48,139 bases of DNA from Gloeocapsopsis crepidinum LEGE 06123 (GTDB taxonomy: Bacteria > Cyanobacteriota > Cyanobacteriia > Cyanobacteriales > Chroococcidiopsidaceae): positions 1-48,139 of the forward strand of contig NZ_JADEWN010000050.1 in NCBI RefSeq assembly GCF_015207655.1, given 5' to 3'. A model generated the notes under the pieces. It searched no databases. It was not told the origin of the DNA and saw nothing but the letters and a program-made list of their open reading frames with translations. Positions 1 through 7,419 of the stretch are shown here, one piece after another (the first letter of the stretch is position 1; each line of letters begins with the position of its first letter). Position numbers and translations under genes: made by a program.

Positions 1-2
1 CC

Positions 3-110
3 CCAACTACTGCATTCAGGGTTGATCTTCTCATTGCCACTGCACTCGATTTAATTAATCCCGTGCATTTGAAAAACTGGTTTACTCACTGTTGCTACTG
101 TGCCTCATAA
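3..110 (+). mobile_element. C-terminal fragment of a probable IS630-type transposase (cut by the window edge)
   Basis: An open frame enters from the left edge and stops with TAA at 108-110. It encodes 35 residues ending NWFTHCCYCAS. The ending W-F-x-H-C-x-Y resembles the C-terminus of many IS630-family transposases (pattern WFxHCGY), and the preceding alternation of a helix and L-K-N-W fits. This is remembered family resemblance on a short fragment; the catalytic DDE region and the inverted repeats are outside the window or not identifiable. It could instead be the end of an unrelated gene. Confidence 0.5.
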
Positions 111-126
111 AACTGCAATAGGCTGT

Positions 127-870
127 ATGTTGAAAAAAATCATGGTAGCTACTGCTTCTCTAGTAGCACTATTTTATCCAAATTCTGTTTTAGCAAGACA
201 ATGGGTAATGATAAATTCTGAACCTTATCTTGCTGTAGATGTTGATAGTATCAAAGGCACAGGAGATGCTAGAACTTTTTGGAGTAGATTAATATACGAT
301 CAAAACTTAAGATCTAGCTCGTACATTTCATTGAGTAGCTCAACACCTCAATCCATAATGTCCTTAACTTATGTTGATTGTGTAAGCAACAAAATAGGTG
401 TACTCAGACAGATTGAATATAATTCAAATGGAAAGGTATTAGACAATTACGACCGAAGTTATCTTACAATACCACCTAATTTGCATTCGCCCGTACCTGA
501 TAGTCTTGGGGAAGCAGAATTACTTTATGTTTGTAGCTTAAGAACTGCTAATGGAGGAAGACAACCGACAAATTCTCGCACAATTAGTAACTCAGTAGTC
601 ACGAGAAATAGTTCATTTCCCCGCAGCTCTTGTGGAGATCCCTTCCAGAGGCAAGGAACTTATTGGCCAGTATTTATCGATGGTGGTAATCTTAGTAACA
701 TTAGAACCAATTTATGTAATGATGCCTTTTCAATTGTTAGAGAACGGGGAATTAGATCAGTTCAATTAGCATCTTTCACTTCCTACGAACGAGCGTCGTC
801 TTTCGCTAAACAAGTAGGTGGAACAGTAGGTGAAGCGACACACTATGTTAATGGACGGATTGTAAATTAG
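127..870 (+). CDS. Exported surface-adhesin-E-like protein with SPOR-like C-terminus
   Basis: Secreted or periplasmic protein of unknown function, 247 residues. It opens with a signal peptide (MLKKIM, then a hydrophobic stretch ending S-V-L-A), which favours the ATG at 127 over an upstream GTG at 100 that lies inside the preceding frame. Residues about 20-135 (W-V-x-I, then V-D-x-D-S-I-K, then a Cys in Y-V-D-C and another in Y-V-C) resemble the surface-adhesin protein E domain common in cyanobacterial exported proteins. The C-terminal part (about 165-240, with V-Q-L-A-S-F followed by Y-E-R-A-S-S-F-A) looks like a SPOR peptidoglycan-binding repeat, but this is tentative. Four cysteines could form disulfides. 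It stands alone, with a strong terminator just downstream. Confidence 0.7.
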   Translation: MLKKIMVATASLVALFYPNSVLARQWVMINSEPYLAVDVDSIKGTGDARTFWSRLIYDQNLRSSSYISLSSSTPQSIMSLTYVDCVSNKIGVLRQIEYNSNGKVLDNYDRSYLTIPPNLHSPVPDSLGEAELLYVCSLRTANGGRQPTNSRTISNSVVTRNSSFPRSSCGDPFQRQGTYWPVFIDGGNLSNIRTNLCNDAFSIVRERGIRSVQLASFTSYERASSFAKQVGGTVGEATHYVNGRIVN

Positions 871-885
871 TTTGTTTTGCTAAAC

Positions 886-919
886 AAAAGCAGTTGTATC
901 GAATCATACAACTGCTTTT
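886..919. terminator. Bidirectional hairpin terminator between convergent genes
   Basis: A perfect 14-bp inverted repeat (886-899 with 906-919) has a 6-base loop. The ends of the stem are AAAA/TTTT, so either strand gives a T tract. It lies between the stop of the adhesin-like gene (870) and the stop of moeA (927), so it probably terminates both. Confidence 0.85.
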
Positions 920-926
920 GATGATG

Positions 927-2216
927 TTAATTTTGTTTACTATGAGCTAGCGGAATTAAGGGTGTACCGACTTGTAAAACTCGGATTATTTCACCTTTGG
1001 CGATCGCCGGTTGACCGATCGGAATGACTGCTAAACCGTTGGTTTGGGCTAGATTAATTAAGTTTCCTGAACTGTGGCTACCATCAGCTAAGTGAAACTC
1101 ATAGCAACCCTCAATGAGATGCAGTTGTCCCCAAAGATAAGTTTCGCGCTGACCATCAGATTTAAGATCGTGCTGCGATCGTGCTTGGACAAACATTGGT
1201 CCCCAACTATGCGCTAGTCCAGAAAGCTTGCGTAATGCTGGTTGTACAAACCGCCAAAAACTGACTAAAGCAGATACTGGATTACCTGGTAATCCAAAAT
1301 ACAGCACTGGTTTATGTTTAGAAGCTACAGATGCAGAAAACGTAGCAAATGTCAAGGGCTTACCTGGTTTAACTGCTACAGCACGAATATGAATTGTCGC
1401 TCCTAGATCTGCCAGAATTTGCTCTACATAGTCATAATCACCAACAGAAACTCCACCAGAGGAGAGAACAACATCAGCGGTGGCGATCGCCTGTGAAATT
1501 GCTCTTCTTAAGATGTGGGGTTTATCAGGGAAAATTCCCAAATGCAAAGGTTCTGCTCCTGTCTGGGCGACAAGTGCGGCTAAAGCATATTGATTGGAAT
1601 CAACAATTTGACCAAGTTGTAAAGGCTGATCGGGAGTAATTAATTCGTCGCCAGTAGACAAAATTGCGACTCTCGGTCTGCGATAAACTTTAATTTGCGT
1701 ACATTGTGCCGCTGCTAGTACTGCTAATTCTGGAGGTTGTAACGCAATTCCAGGCAATAAAAGTGGCGCTCCTGCTTGATAAAACGATGCTCCCTCGCGG
1801 ACAAAAGCTTTTTCTTCTGGTGGTGCTGTAAAAATAAAGACGTGATTGCCTTCGCGTTTTGTGTGTTCTTGTATCACTACAGTATCGGTTCCTGACGGCA
1901 TAACTCCGCCTGTGAAAATGCGTGCTGCTTGTCCTGATTTGATTTCCCGCTTCGGTGCTTGTCCTGCGCGGATTTCTTCGACAATCTCTAAAGCTACAGG
2001 TTGCTCAGCATGACTAGTTCTGACATCTTCATAACGTACAGCATAACCATCCATTGCTGAATTATCCCAATGAGGAAAATCCAACTGACTCACAACTGGT
2101 GCTGCCAGGATGCGGTCAATTGCTGTTAAAAGTGTTACAACCTCACCATTGCGCTTTCCGTCTAGGGGTTGCACCAAATCTAAAATCATTGCCTCTGCTT
2201 GGCTTGCTGGCAGCAT
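927..2216 (-). CDS. moeA: Molybdopterin molybdotransferase MoeA
   Basis: Inserts molybdate into adenylylated molybdopterin in the last step of molybdenum cofactor synthesis, in the cytoplasm; needed for Mo-enzymes such as nitrate reductase. The 429 residues have the normal MoeA layout: N-terminal region with DNSAMDGYA (51-59) and FTGGVMPSGTD (101-111), the MoCF-binding domain with STGDEL (187-192), SGGVSVGDYD (253-262) and GLPGNPVSA (308-316), and a C-terminal beta-barrel. Length and motifs are complete. No other cofactor gene is beside it; it is a single minus-strand transcription unit with a shared terminator downstream. A 14-bp tandem duplication lies upstream of its start. Confidence 0.97.
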   Translation of the reverse strand: MLPASQAEAMILDLVQPLDGKRNGEVVTLLTAIDRILAAPVVSQLDFPHWDNSAMDGYAVRYEDVRTSHAEQPVALEIVEEIRAGQAPKREIKSGQAARIFTGGVMPSGTDTVVIQEHTKREGNHVFIFTAPPEEKAFVREGASFYQAGAPLLLPGIALQPPELAVLAAAQCTQIKVYRRPRVAILSTGDELITPDQPLQLGQIVDSNQYALAALVAQTGAEPLHLGIFPDKPHILRRAISQAIATADVVLSSGGVSVGDYDYVEQILADLGATIHIRAVAVKPGKPLTFATFSASVASKHKPVLYFGLPGNPVSALVSFWRFVQPALRKLSGLAHSWGPMFVQARSQHDLKSDGQRETYLWGQLHLIEGCYEFHLADGSHSSGNLINLAQTNGLAVIPIGQPAIAKGEIIRVLQVGTPLIPLAHSKQN

Positions 2217-2704
2217 ACAAATTAACTCTGAATTCTGTATTCCTAGCTTAGTAACAGCAATTAGCTGTTAGCAATTAGCTGTTGGTCATAATTCCTAAAA
2301 ATTAATTTAGGAGTTGTCACTAGACTTGTGCAACATGTTTTATGAATCACAAACAACTCATTGCTTTCTCAAAACGTTCCCAATTACCCATGCCTTAATA
2401 CAACACTTATAACAGGCTGTGTAGCAAGGCGTCAGGTATCTGCCGTTGTATTGTTGTGCTGCACCGAGTCACACGCTCTCAAGCTCTTGGGCATGAAATG
2501 GCTAAAAGCACAACTACATACAAACTTTCCGCAACAAAGTGTGATGAACGCACATACTGTATTAGTTAAGACCGCCGAGATCGAAAGAGTTTGTCTAGTA
2601 GCGAACTTATTCTCCCAGCATTCGTGCAAAAGGTCTAGTTAAATGTCACCAATATGGTAGCTATCAGCATAGGATATGAAAGTAGCCAATTACTATTTTT
2701 TGCT
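2217..2704. other. Intergenic region between moeA and the RDD gene
   Basis: No convincing gene here. It holds a perfect tandem duplication of a 14-base unit at 2256-2283 (unit AGCAATTAGCTGTT). Open frames of 60-90 codons exist on both strands around 2361-2642 but lack ribosome binding sites and recognisable protein character. Promoters for the divergent moeA and RDD/ribosomal protein units should lie here, but I could not pick a clear -35/-10 pair. A small RNA cannot be excluded. Confidence 0.5.
2256..2283. repeat. Tandem duplication, 14 bp x 2
   Basis: The 14-base unit AGCAATTAGCTGTT occurs twice head to tail, perfectly, about 40 bases upstream of moeA. It is the same style of short intergenic repeat seen elsewhere in the window. 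Confidence 0.8.
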
Positions 2705-3244
2705 ATGAATACTTCGCCAGACTATACCCGCTTTCCTCGGGTGCAAATGGGAAGACGCGCTGTAGCTTTTGGAATAGATTTTTTGGGAGTTTGGCTACTC
2801 AGTTCTTTGTTGGGTGGACGTCCTAGGTTTTCATGGGCGCAGGTTTTTGTATTTTTATTAGCTTGGTGTGGTATGCGAGTATTGCTCGTGTATCGAAATC
2901 AGGGACAAAGCTTTGGTCACTGGACTTTGGACATGAAATTGCTGGATGTGGAGGCGGGCACAGTTCCAGATCTACTCACTTTGGTGAAGCGCGAAAGCGT
3001 TGCTGGTTCGTGTACCATGCTAGCAGCGATCGCCTTGAGCAATTTCTTGATGAATGCAGGTAGTATATTGTTGCTAGTGCCTTTAGCACTTGACTGTGGC
3101 ATTGCGTTAGCAGATAGTACCCGACATCAAGCAGGACACGACTTGATTGCTCGGACGATTATTGCTAGTTCATTGCGAGGATACTCACTTGATATTAAAG
3201 TGAGCCGTTTTCTTGCCCAAGTTCGCCAGCGTGTCGTAAAATAA
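2705..3244 (+). CDS. RDD-family membrane protein
   Basis: Small inner-membrane protein of unknown molecular role, 179 residues from the chosen start. The RDD signature is present: R-R-A-V-A-F-G-I-D-F-L near residues 14-24, followed by hydrophobic segments around 18-40, 47-65, 105-122 and 126-148. An ATG at 2654 in the same frame would add 17 residues; the start at 2705 (MNTSPDYTRFP) is preferred because it places the RDD segment at the usual distance from the N-terminus, but neither start has a strong Shine-Dalgarno. It precedes rpmG by about 40 bases on the same strand and may be co-transcribed with the ribosomal protein genes. Members have been linked to ion transport in some bacteria; nothing here specifies a substrate. 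Confidence 0.8.
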   Translation: MNTSPDYTRFPRVQMGRRAVAFGIDFLGVWLLSSLLGGRPRFSWAQVFVFLLAWCGMRVLLVYRNQGQSFGHWTLDMKLLDVEAGTVPDLLTLVKRESVAGSCTMLAAIALSNFLMNAGSILLLVPLALDCGIALADSTRHQAGHDLIARTIIASSLRGYSLDIKVSRFLAQVRQRVVK

Positions 3245-3285
3245 TAGATTGTGTTTAATTTGTTTAAACTTGAGTAAGTAGCAAT

Positions 3286-3480
3286 ATGGCTAAAAGTAAA
3301 GGTGTCCGGATCACTGTGACACTAGAATGTACTGAATGTCGCACTAATCCAGATAAGCGATCGCCTGGAGTTTCGCGTTACACCACAATGAAAAATCGGC
3401 GTAACACAACTGCAAGATTAGAACTAAAGAAGTTTTGCCCGCACTGCAACCGCCACACTGTTCACAAGGAAATTAAGTAA
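3286..3480 (+). CDS. rpmG: 50S ribosomal protein L33
   Basis: Large-subunit protein bL33, 64 residues. It has two CxxC pairs (C-T-E-C near 15-18 and C-P-H-C near 51-54), the zinc-binding form of L33, and the conserved Y-x-T-x-K-N-R-R-N segment. The stop codon is 2 bases before rpsR, the standard rpmG-rpsR pair of cyanobacteria, implying a shared mRNA. Confidence 0.98.
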   Translation: MAKSKGVRITVTLECTECRTNPDKRSPGVSRYTTMKNRRNTTARLELKKFCPHCNRHTVHKEIK

Positions 3481-3482
3481 CA

Positions 3483-3698
3483 ATGAGTTATTTTCGTCGT
3501 CGTCTGTCACCAATTAAACCGCAAGATCCCATAGATTACAAAGATATCGAATTGCTGCGCAAGTTTGTCACCGAGCGAGGCAAAATTCTTCCTCGGCGAA
3601 TTACAGGATTAACCGCCAAGCAACAACGCGATCTCACAGTGGCGATTAAACGAGCGCGGATTTTGGCTATGCTGCCGTTTATTAATCAAGAAGGGTAG
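3483..3698 (+). CDS. rpsR: 30S ribosomal protein S18
   Basis: Small-subunit protein bS18, 71 residues, which binds next to S6 on 16S rRNA. Typical S18 features are the I-D-Y-K-D motif, then [19 protein letters not shown], then Q-R-D-L-T-x-A-I-K-R-A-R. It follows rpmG directly, and a weak terminator-like hairpin follows it. Confidence 0.98.
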   Translation: MSYFRRRLSPIKPQDPIDYKDIELLRKFVTERGKILPRRITGLTAKQQRDLTVAIKRARILAMLPFINQEG

Positions 3699-3751
3699 AT
3701 AAGAGCTAGGAGCGAGGAGCTAGTGCGGTGCATAGGTGTCCGCAACCTGTA

Positions 3752-3784
3752 GCAACCAGCGTCAAGAAATGCGGTTGTTTTTTG
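3752..3784 (+). terminator. Probable rho-independent terminator after rpsR
   Basis: GCAACC at 3752-3757 pairs with GGTTGT at 3773-3778; a further GC/GC pair inside is separated by one bulged base. The stem is followed by a run of T (3778-3783). The hairpin is short, so some read-through into the exoribonuclease gene is likely. Confidence 0.55.
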
Positions 3785-3853
3785 ATGACTTGCCCTCAAC
3801 CCTACTTTCAACACCTAAATTGAACATTAACTTAACTGCTGAGTGCGCTTGTT

Positions 3854-5908
3854 GTGGAAAAGGGAAAGCTAGTCGAATTTAGAGTGCAGGGCGATCGCCG
3901 ACTTGGTGTTGTTGATCGTCCTGATGGCAAATCACGCTGGATCGCAATCGATGAGCGCGGTCTAACGCACAGTCTAGCTCCGCGACAAATTACCTATGAA
4001 TCCGAACAAACTTGCAAACCGTCAGAAATTCCGCATTTTTTGGAGGAAGTACAAACATACCTTGACCCTTCAAGCTTAGAAGTTGCTTGGGAATTGTTGG
4101 TCGAAAGCGGCGAAACCGTTGATCCAGCACAAATGGCAATGTTGTTATTTTCAGAGCAGAACCCGTCACAATGCTATGCTGCTCACTGCTTACTCTCAGA
4201 AGATAAACTGTATTTTAAGCAAAAAGGAAACACCTACGAGCCACGGAGTGCGGCGCAAGTTGCAGAACGAAAACATCAAATCGAAGTCGAAGCAAATCGA
4301 CAACGCGAACAACAGGATTTTCTAACACGAGTTTCTCAAGCGATTAATGGTGAGACAGTTGAATGGAGTCGCCAAGATCGCCAGCGAATCGAAGCTATAG
4401 AAAAGTATGCGACACTACTAGCAGAATGTGTGCGTTCGGGTTTAACTCCAGACTCGCTAGCGCGTACTTATTCTCCACCAGTTTCCGTCGTAGAAACAAT
4501 GAATACTTTGGGACGTTCTGCCACACCGCAAGCGGCTTTTGAGTTGCTCGTTGATTTGGGTGTTTGGAGCGTTCATGAAAATTTGTTTTTGCGGCGCAGC
4601 CAAATTTCGGTTCAGTTCCCTACTAAGGTGTTAGAAGTGGCTCAACAGCGCATGGATTCTCCACCACCTGACCCAGATCGTCGCCTGGATCTGACTCATC
4701 TTAAAGTTTACACAATTGACGATCAAAGCACGAGCGAAATTGATGATGGTGTAAGTTGGGAACTACTCGCCGATGGACGTCAAAAGCTGTGGATTCATAT
4801 TGCCGATCCTACACGGTGGTTAGTTCCAGAAGATGAGCTTGATTTAGATGCACGAAAACGAGGGACGACAGTCTATTTACCAACAGGAATGATTCCCATG
4901 TTCCCTTCTGCGTTGGCAACAGGACCAATGAGTCTATTGCAGGGAAAAGTTTGTTGTGCTTTGAGTTTCGGTGTTGTTTTAGATGAATCAGGAGCCGTAC
5001 AAGAGTACAGTATCCATGCAAGTTCGATTAAACCTACTTACCGTCTAACATATGAAGATGTAGACGAAATGTTGGAATTGGGTTTAGAAGGCGAACCAGA
5101 AATTACGGCGATCGCTGCTTTAGCCCGCCGTCGTCAAATGTGGCGACAGTCGCAAGGAGCAGTTAGCATTAACTTGCCAGAAGCAATTATTAAAGTTCAA
5201 GATGACGAGATTACGATCAAAGTTTTAAATGATTCGCTGTCACGTCACTTAGTGGCAGAAATGATGATTTTAGCAGGAGAAGTTGCTGGTCATTACGGTC
5301 AAGTTCATAAAATTGCTTTACCATTTCGCGGTCAACCTCAACCAGAATTACCCTCTGACGAAGAGTTAATTCAACTACCCGCAGGATTTGCTCGCGCTTG
5401 TGCGATGCGCCGCTGTATGCCTAAAAGTGAAATGAGTACTACACCTACACGTCATGCAGGCTTAGGTTTATCAACTTATACACAAGCCACTTCACCAATT
5501 CGCCGCTATACAGACTTACTCACTCATTTTCAATTAAAAGCTCACCTCCGTGGCGAAACGCCTCCATTTTCTGGAGAACAGATCCAAGAAGTCATGTTGA
5601 GTGTGACGACAGTGACTCAAGAAGCGACATTGGTAGAACGTCAAACAAACCGCTACTGGGGCTTAGAATATTTACGCCGTCATCCTAATCAAGTTTGGCA
5701 AGCTTTGGTGTTGATGTGGCTGCGAGAGGATAGCCGCTTGGCATTGATTTTGATTGAAGACTTGGGATTGCAGTTACCAATGGTTTTCAAACGCGGTGTC
5801 GGTTTGGGCGAACAGGTGTCAGTTAAAGTCAGCTACGTCGATCCGCGTCAAGACGTATTGCAGTTTCAGGAAGTGACTTATTCCGAAGCGCAGCAAGCAG
5901 CTACTTAA
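3854..5908 (+). CDS. RNase II/RNase R-family 3'-5' exoribonuclease
   Basis: Processive RNA-degrading enzyme of the RNB superfamily, 684 residues, starting at GTG. The catalytic RNB domain is intact: the metal-binding aspartates are in TIDDQSTSEIDDGVSW (about 287-302), G-T-T-V-Y-L-P lies near 337-343, and SPIRRYTDL (547-555) is conserved. A basic N-terminal region precedes it and an OB/S1-like C-terminal stretch closes it. It is shorter than E. coli RNase R, as usual for the single cyanobacterial homologue. Its position after rpmG-rpsR is conserved in cyanobacteria and suggests a link to ribosome or mRNA turnover. Whether it behaves as RNase II or R cannot be told from sequence. Confidence 0.93.
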   Translation: MEKGKLVEFRVQGDRRLGVVDRPDGKSRWIAIDERGLTHSLAPRQITYESEQTCKPSEIPHFLEEVQTYLDPSSLEVAWELLVESGETVDPAQMAMLLFSEQNPSQCYAAHCLLSEDKLYFKQKGNTYEPRSAAQVAERKHQIEVEANRQREQQDFLTRVSQAINGETVEWSRQDRQRIEAIEKYATLLAECVRSGLTPDSLARTYSPPVSVVETMNTLGRSATPQAAFELLVDLGVWSVHENLFLRRSQISVQFPTKVLEVAQQRMDSPPPDPDRRLDLTHLKVYTIDDQSTSEIDDGVSWELLADGRQKLWIHIADPTRWLVPEDELDLDARKRGTTVYLPTGMIPMFPSALATGPMSLLQGKVCCALSFGVVLDESGAVQEYSIHASSIKPTYRLTYEDVDEMLELGLEGEPEITAIAALARRRQMWRQSQGAVSINLPEAIIKVQDDEITIKVLNDSLSRHLVAEMMILAGEVAGHYGQVHKIALPFRGQPQPELPSDEELIQLPAGFARACAMRRCMPKSEMSTTPTRHAGLGLSTYTQATSPIRRYTDLLTHFQLKAHLRGETPPFSGEQIQEVMLSVTTVTQEATLVERQTNRYWGLEYLRRHPNQVWQALVLMWLREDSRLALILIEDLGLQLPMVFKRGVGLGEQVSVKVSYVDPRQDVLQFQEVTYSEAQQAAT

Positions 5909-6085
5909 GGCTATTACAATTAAATAAGTTTTGAATTCTAAGTTTTGTTAGCGTAGCGGTGCCTTAGCACGTTTTGAATTAAAGATTTTTCTCAACTCAC
6001 TTAAACTCATTACTCAACGCTTACAACTCCCCTGACCCTTACTACACTAATTACCATTATTCACATATTAATTTCAATTGCCAAA

Positions 6086-7297
6086 TTACTCCAGTACGGC
6101 TAAGACAGATTTAGGTTGTAACTTATCTTTAAACCACACAATTCTTGCAGGACAATCATTAAGTTTCACGCCAACTTTTTCTAAATTCAAGCGTTCGGAA
6201 ATTGCTAATATTAAATTATCACAATTGGCTTTGCGCACTTGAGAAAACTTCTTTTGTAAGTATTCGGGTCGCCAATAACCGACAATTTCTAGTAAGAATA
6301 TTCTGCCATCAGGATGTACCAACCGAAAGTCAGGAATCATCACACTACCAGGAATTGGAATTAAATCAACTTCGCGTTCTAAAACCCACTTTGTTTTCAA
6401 CGACTCCCAGCGATCGACGAATGAGGCTTCAAGCATACTATCGTAGGTTTTACCTGGTGGATAGTGCGATATTAAACCGCATTCGGAATCAAGATTAAAA
6501 CGACCAGTTTTCCAATTATTTGTATAAAAGTCGCGAAGTTGTAGCGCAGCGCTGAGACTCCACTTAGTAACGTGTAAGAGGGCAGGAATCAGTTTTGCGA
6601 TCGCTAGTCCATAGCGAGTACTTGGGCTAAATAAACTTGTAGGACCATCAATTGTAATTGTAAATCCATGCTCTGCGTCACCCTCGATATAAGCCATTAA
6701 TTGAAATAATTTTAGATAACGAAATAACAACTTATATTGACCAGGAACATTGCGATGTGCATTAATAATTAAATGACTCGCCTTATAAAAAATTCCTTGA
6801 ACTTGAGATAAGTTATATCGATGTAATAATTCCTCTGGTGTAGGCGCGTCAAAAGAAGTTAAAATTCTATTTTCAGCAAGGTCGGCATACAACCCCATCC
6901 GAATTTCCTCAGCAATAACTTCTCGTTGTAACTCGTGACTTAGTTGTAAAGCTAAATTCTTGAGAGTTTGCTGACTATTAAAACTACTAGGAACTGTTTG
7001 CGCTGCAACTTTAAATACTCGTTCTCGCAAAACTTGAGGTTCCAGTGGACTAATCACTTCAAATTCACACAAACCTTTTAATAGATGCGCCAAGCCGCGC
7101 TTAATGCGATAATCAGGGCTATCTCCCTCAAAATCTTGCAAGCGCTCATTTAATTCGCCCTGAGAGTTACCAATTGATTCTTGGAAACAAGCAATTAATT
7201 CTGCTGCTAACTCCAAATTTTTAGTATCAATTGCTAATCGTTTCGGAACAATCGTTTCTCCATTCAAGCGATGTGTTAGTAAATCAGTTGGTAACAT
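6086..7297 (-). CDS. DUF790 / Bax1-like endonuclease
   Basis: A 403-residue DUF790 protein, the family of archaeal Bax1, a nuclease that binds XPB helicase and cuts DNA bubble structures. The C-terminal part has a PD-(D/E)XK-type nuclease signature: I-P-D-F-R-L near 321-326, then L-E-I-V-G-Y-W near 335-341, then a downstream lysine helix (Q-K-K-F-S-Q-V-R-K). The N-terminal two thirds are helical with no other recognised motif. The gene immediately upstream on the same strand is an XPB-like helicase, 122 bases away, which supports a helicase-nuclease repair pair. Function is inferred from the archaeal family; no substrate is visible. Confidence 0.85.
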   Translation of the reverse strand: MLPTDLLTHRLNGETIVPKRLAIDTKNLELAAELIACFQESIGNSQGELNERLQDFEGDSPDYRIKRGLAHLLKGLCEFEVISPLEPQVLRERVFKVAAQTVPSSFNSQQTLKNLALQLSHELQREVIAEEIRMGLYADLAENRILTSFDAPTPEELLHRYNLSQVQGIFYKASHLIINAHRNVPGQYKLLFRYLKLFQLMAYIEGDAEHGFTITIDGPTSLFSPSTRYGLAIAKLIPALLHVTKWSLSAALQLRDFYTNNWKTGRFNLDSECGLISHYPPGKTYDSMLEASFVDRWESLKTKWVLEREVDLIPIPGSVMIPDFRLVHPDGRIFLLEIVGYWRPEYLQKKFSQVRKANCDNLILAISERLNLEKVGVKLNDCPARIVWFKDKLQPKSVLAVLE

Positions 7298-7330
7298 TTC
7301 AAACTTGAATTAAGTAAGTGGGTAAATAGT

Positions 7331-7360
7331 AGTTGGTAATTGGTAACTGGTAATTGGTGG
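7331..7360. repeat. Short imperfect tandem repeat, GGTAATT-type
   Basis: Three to four copies of the heptamer GGTAATT or GGTAACT stand head to tail between the helicase and the Bax1-like gene. Such heptamer tracts are common between cyanobacterial genes. Confidence 0.7.
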
Positions 7361-7419
7361 CACAAACAACATTTATCCACAATTAGCTAACAAAGAAAGG
7401 GTGTGATATCTGATCATTC

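Noticed and set aside
2361-2642. A 93-codon frame upstream of the RDD gene
   Set aside because: No ribosome binding site, unusual cysteine/histidine composition and overlapping open frame on the other strand; reads like non-coding sequence.
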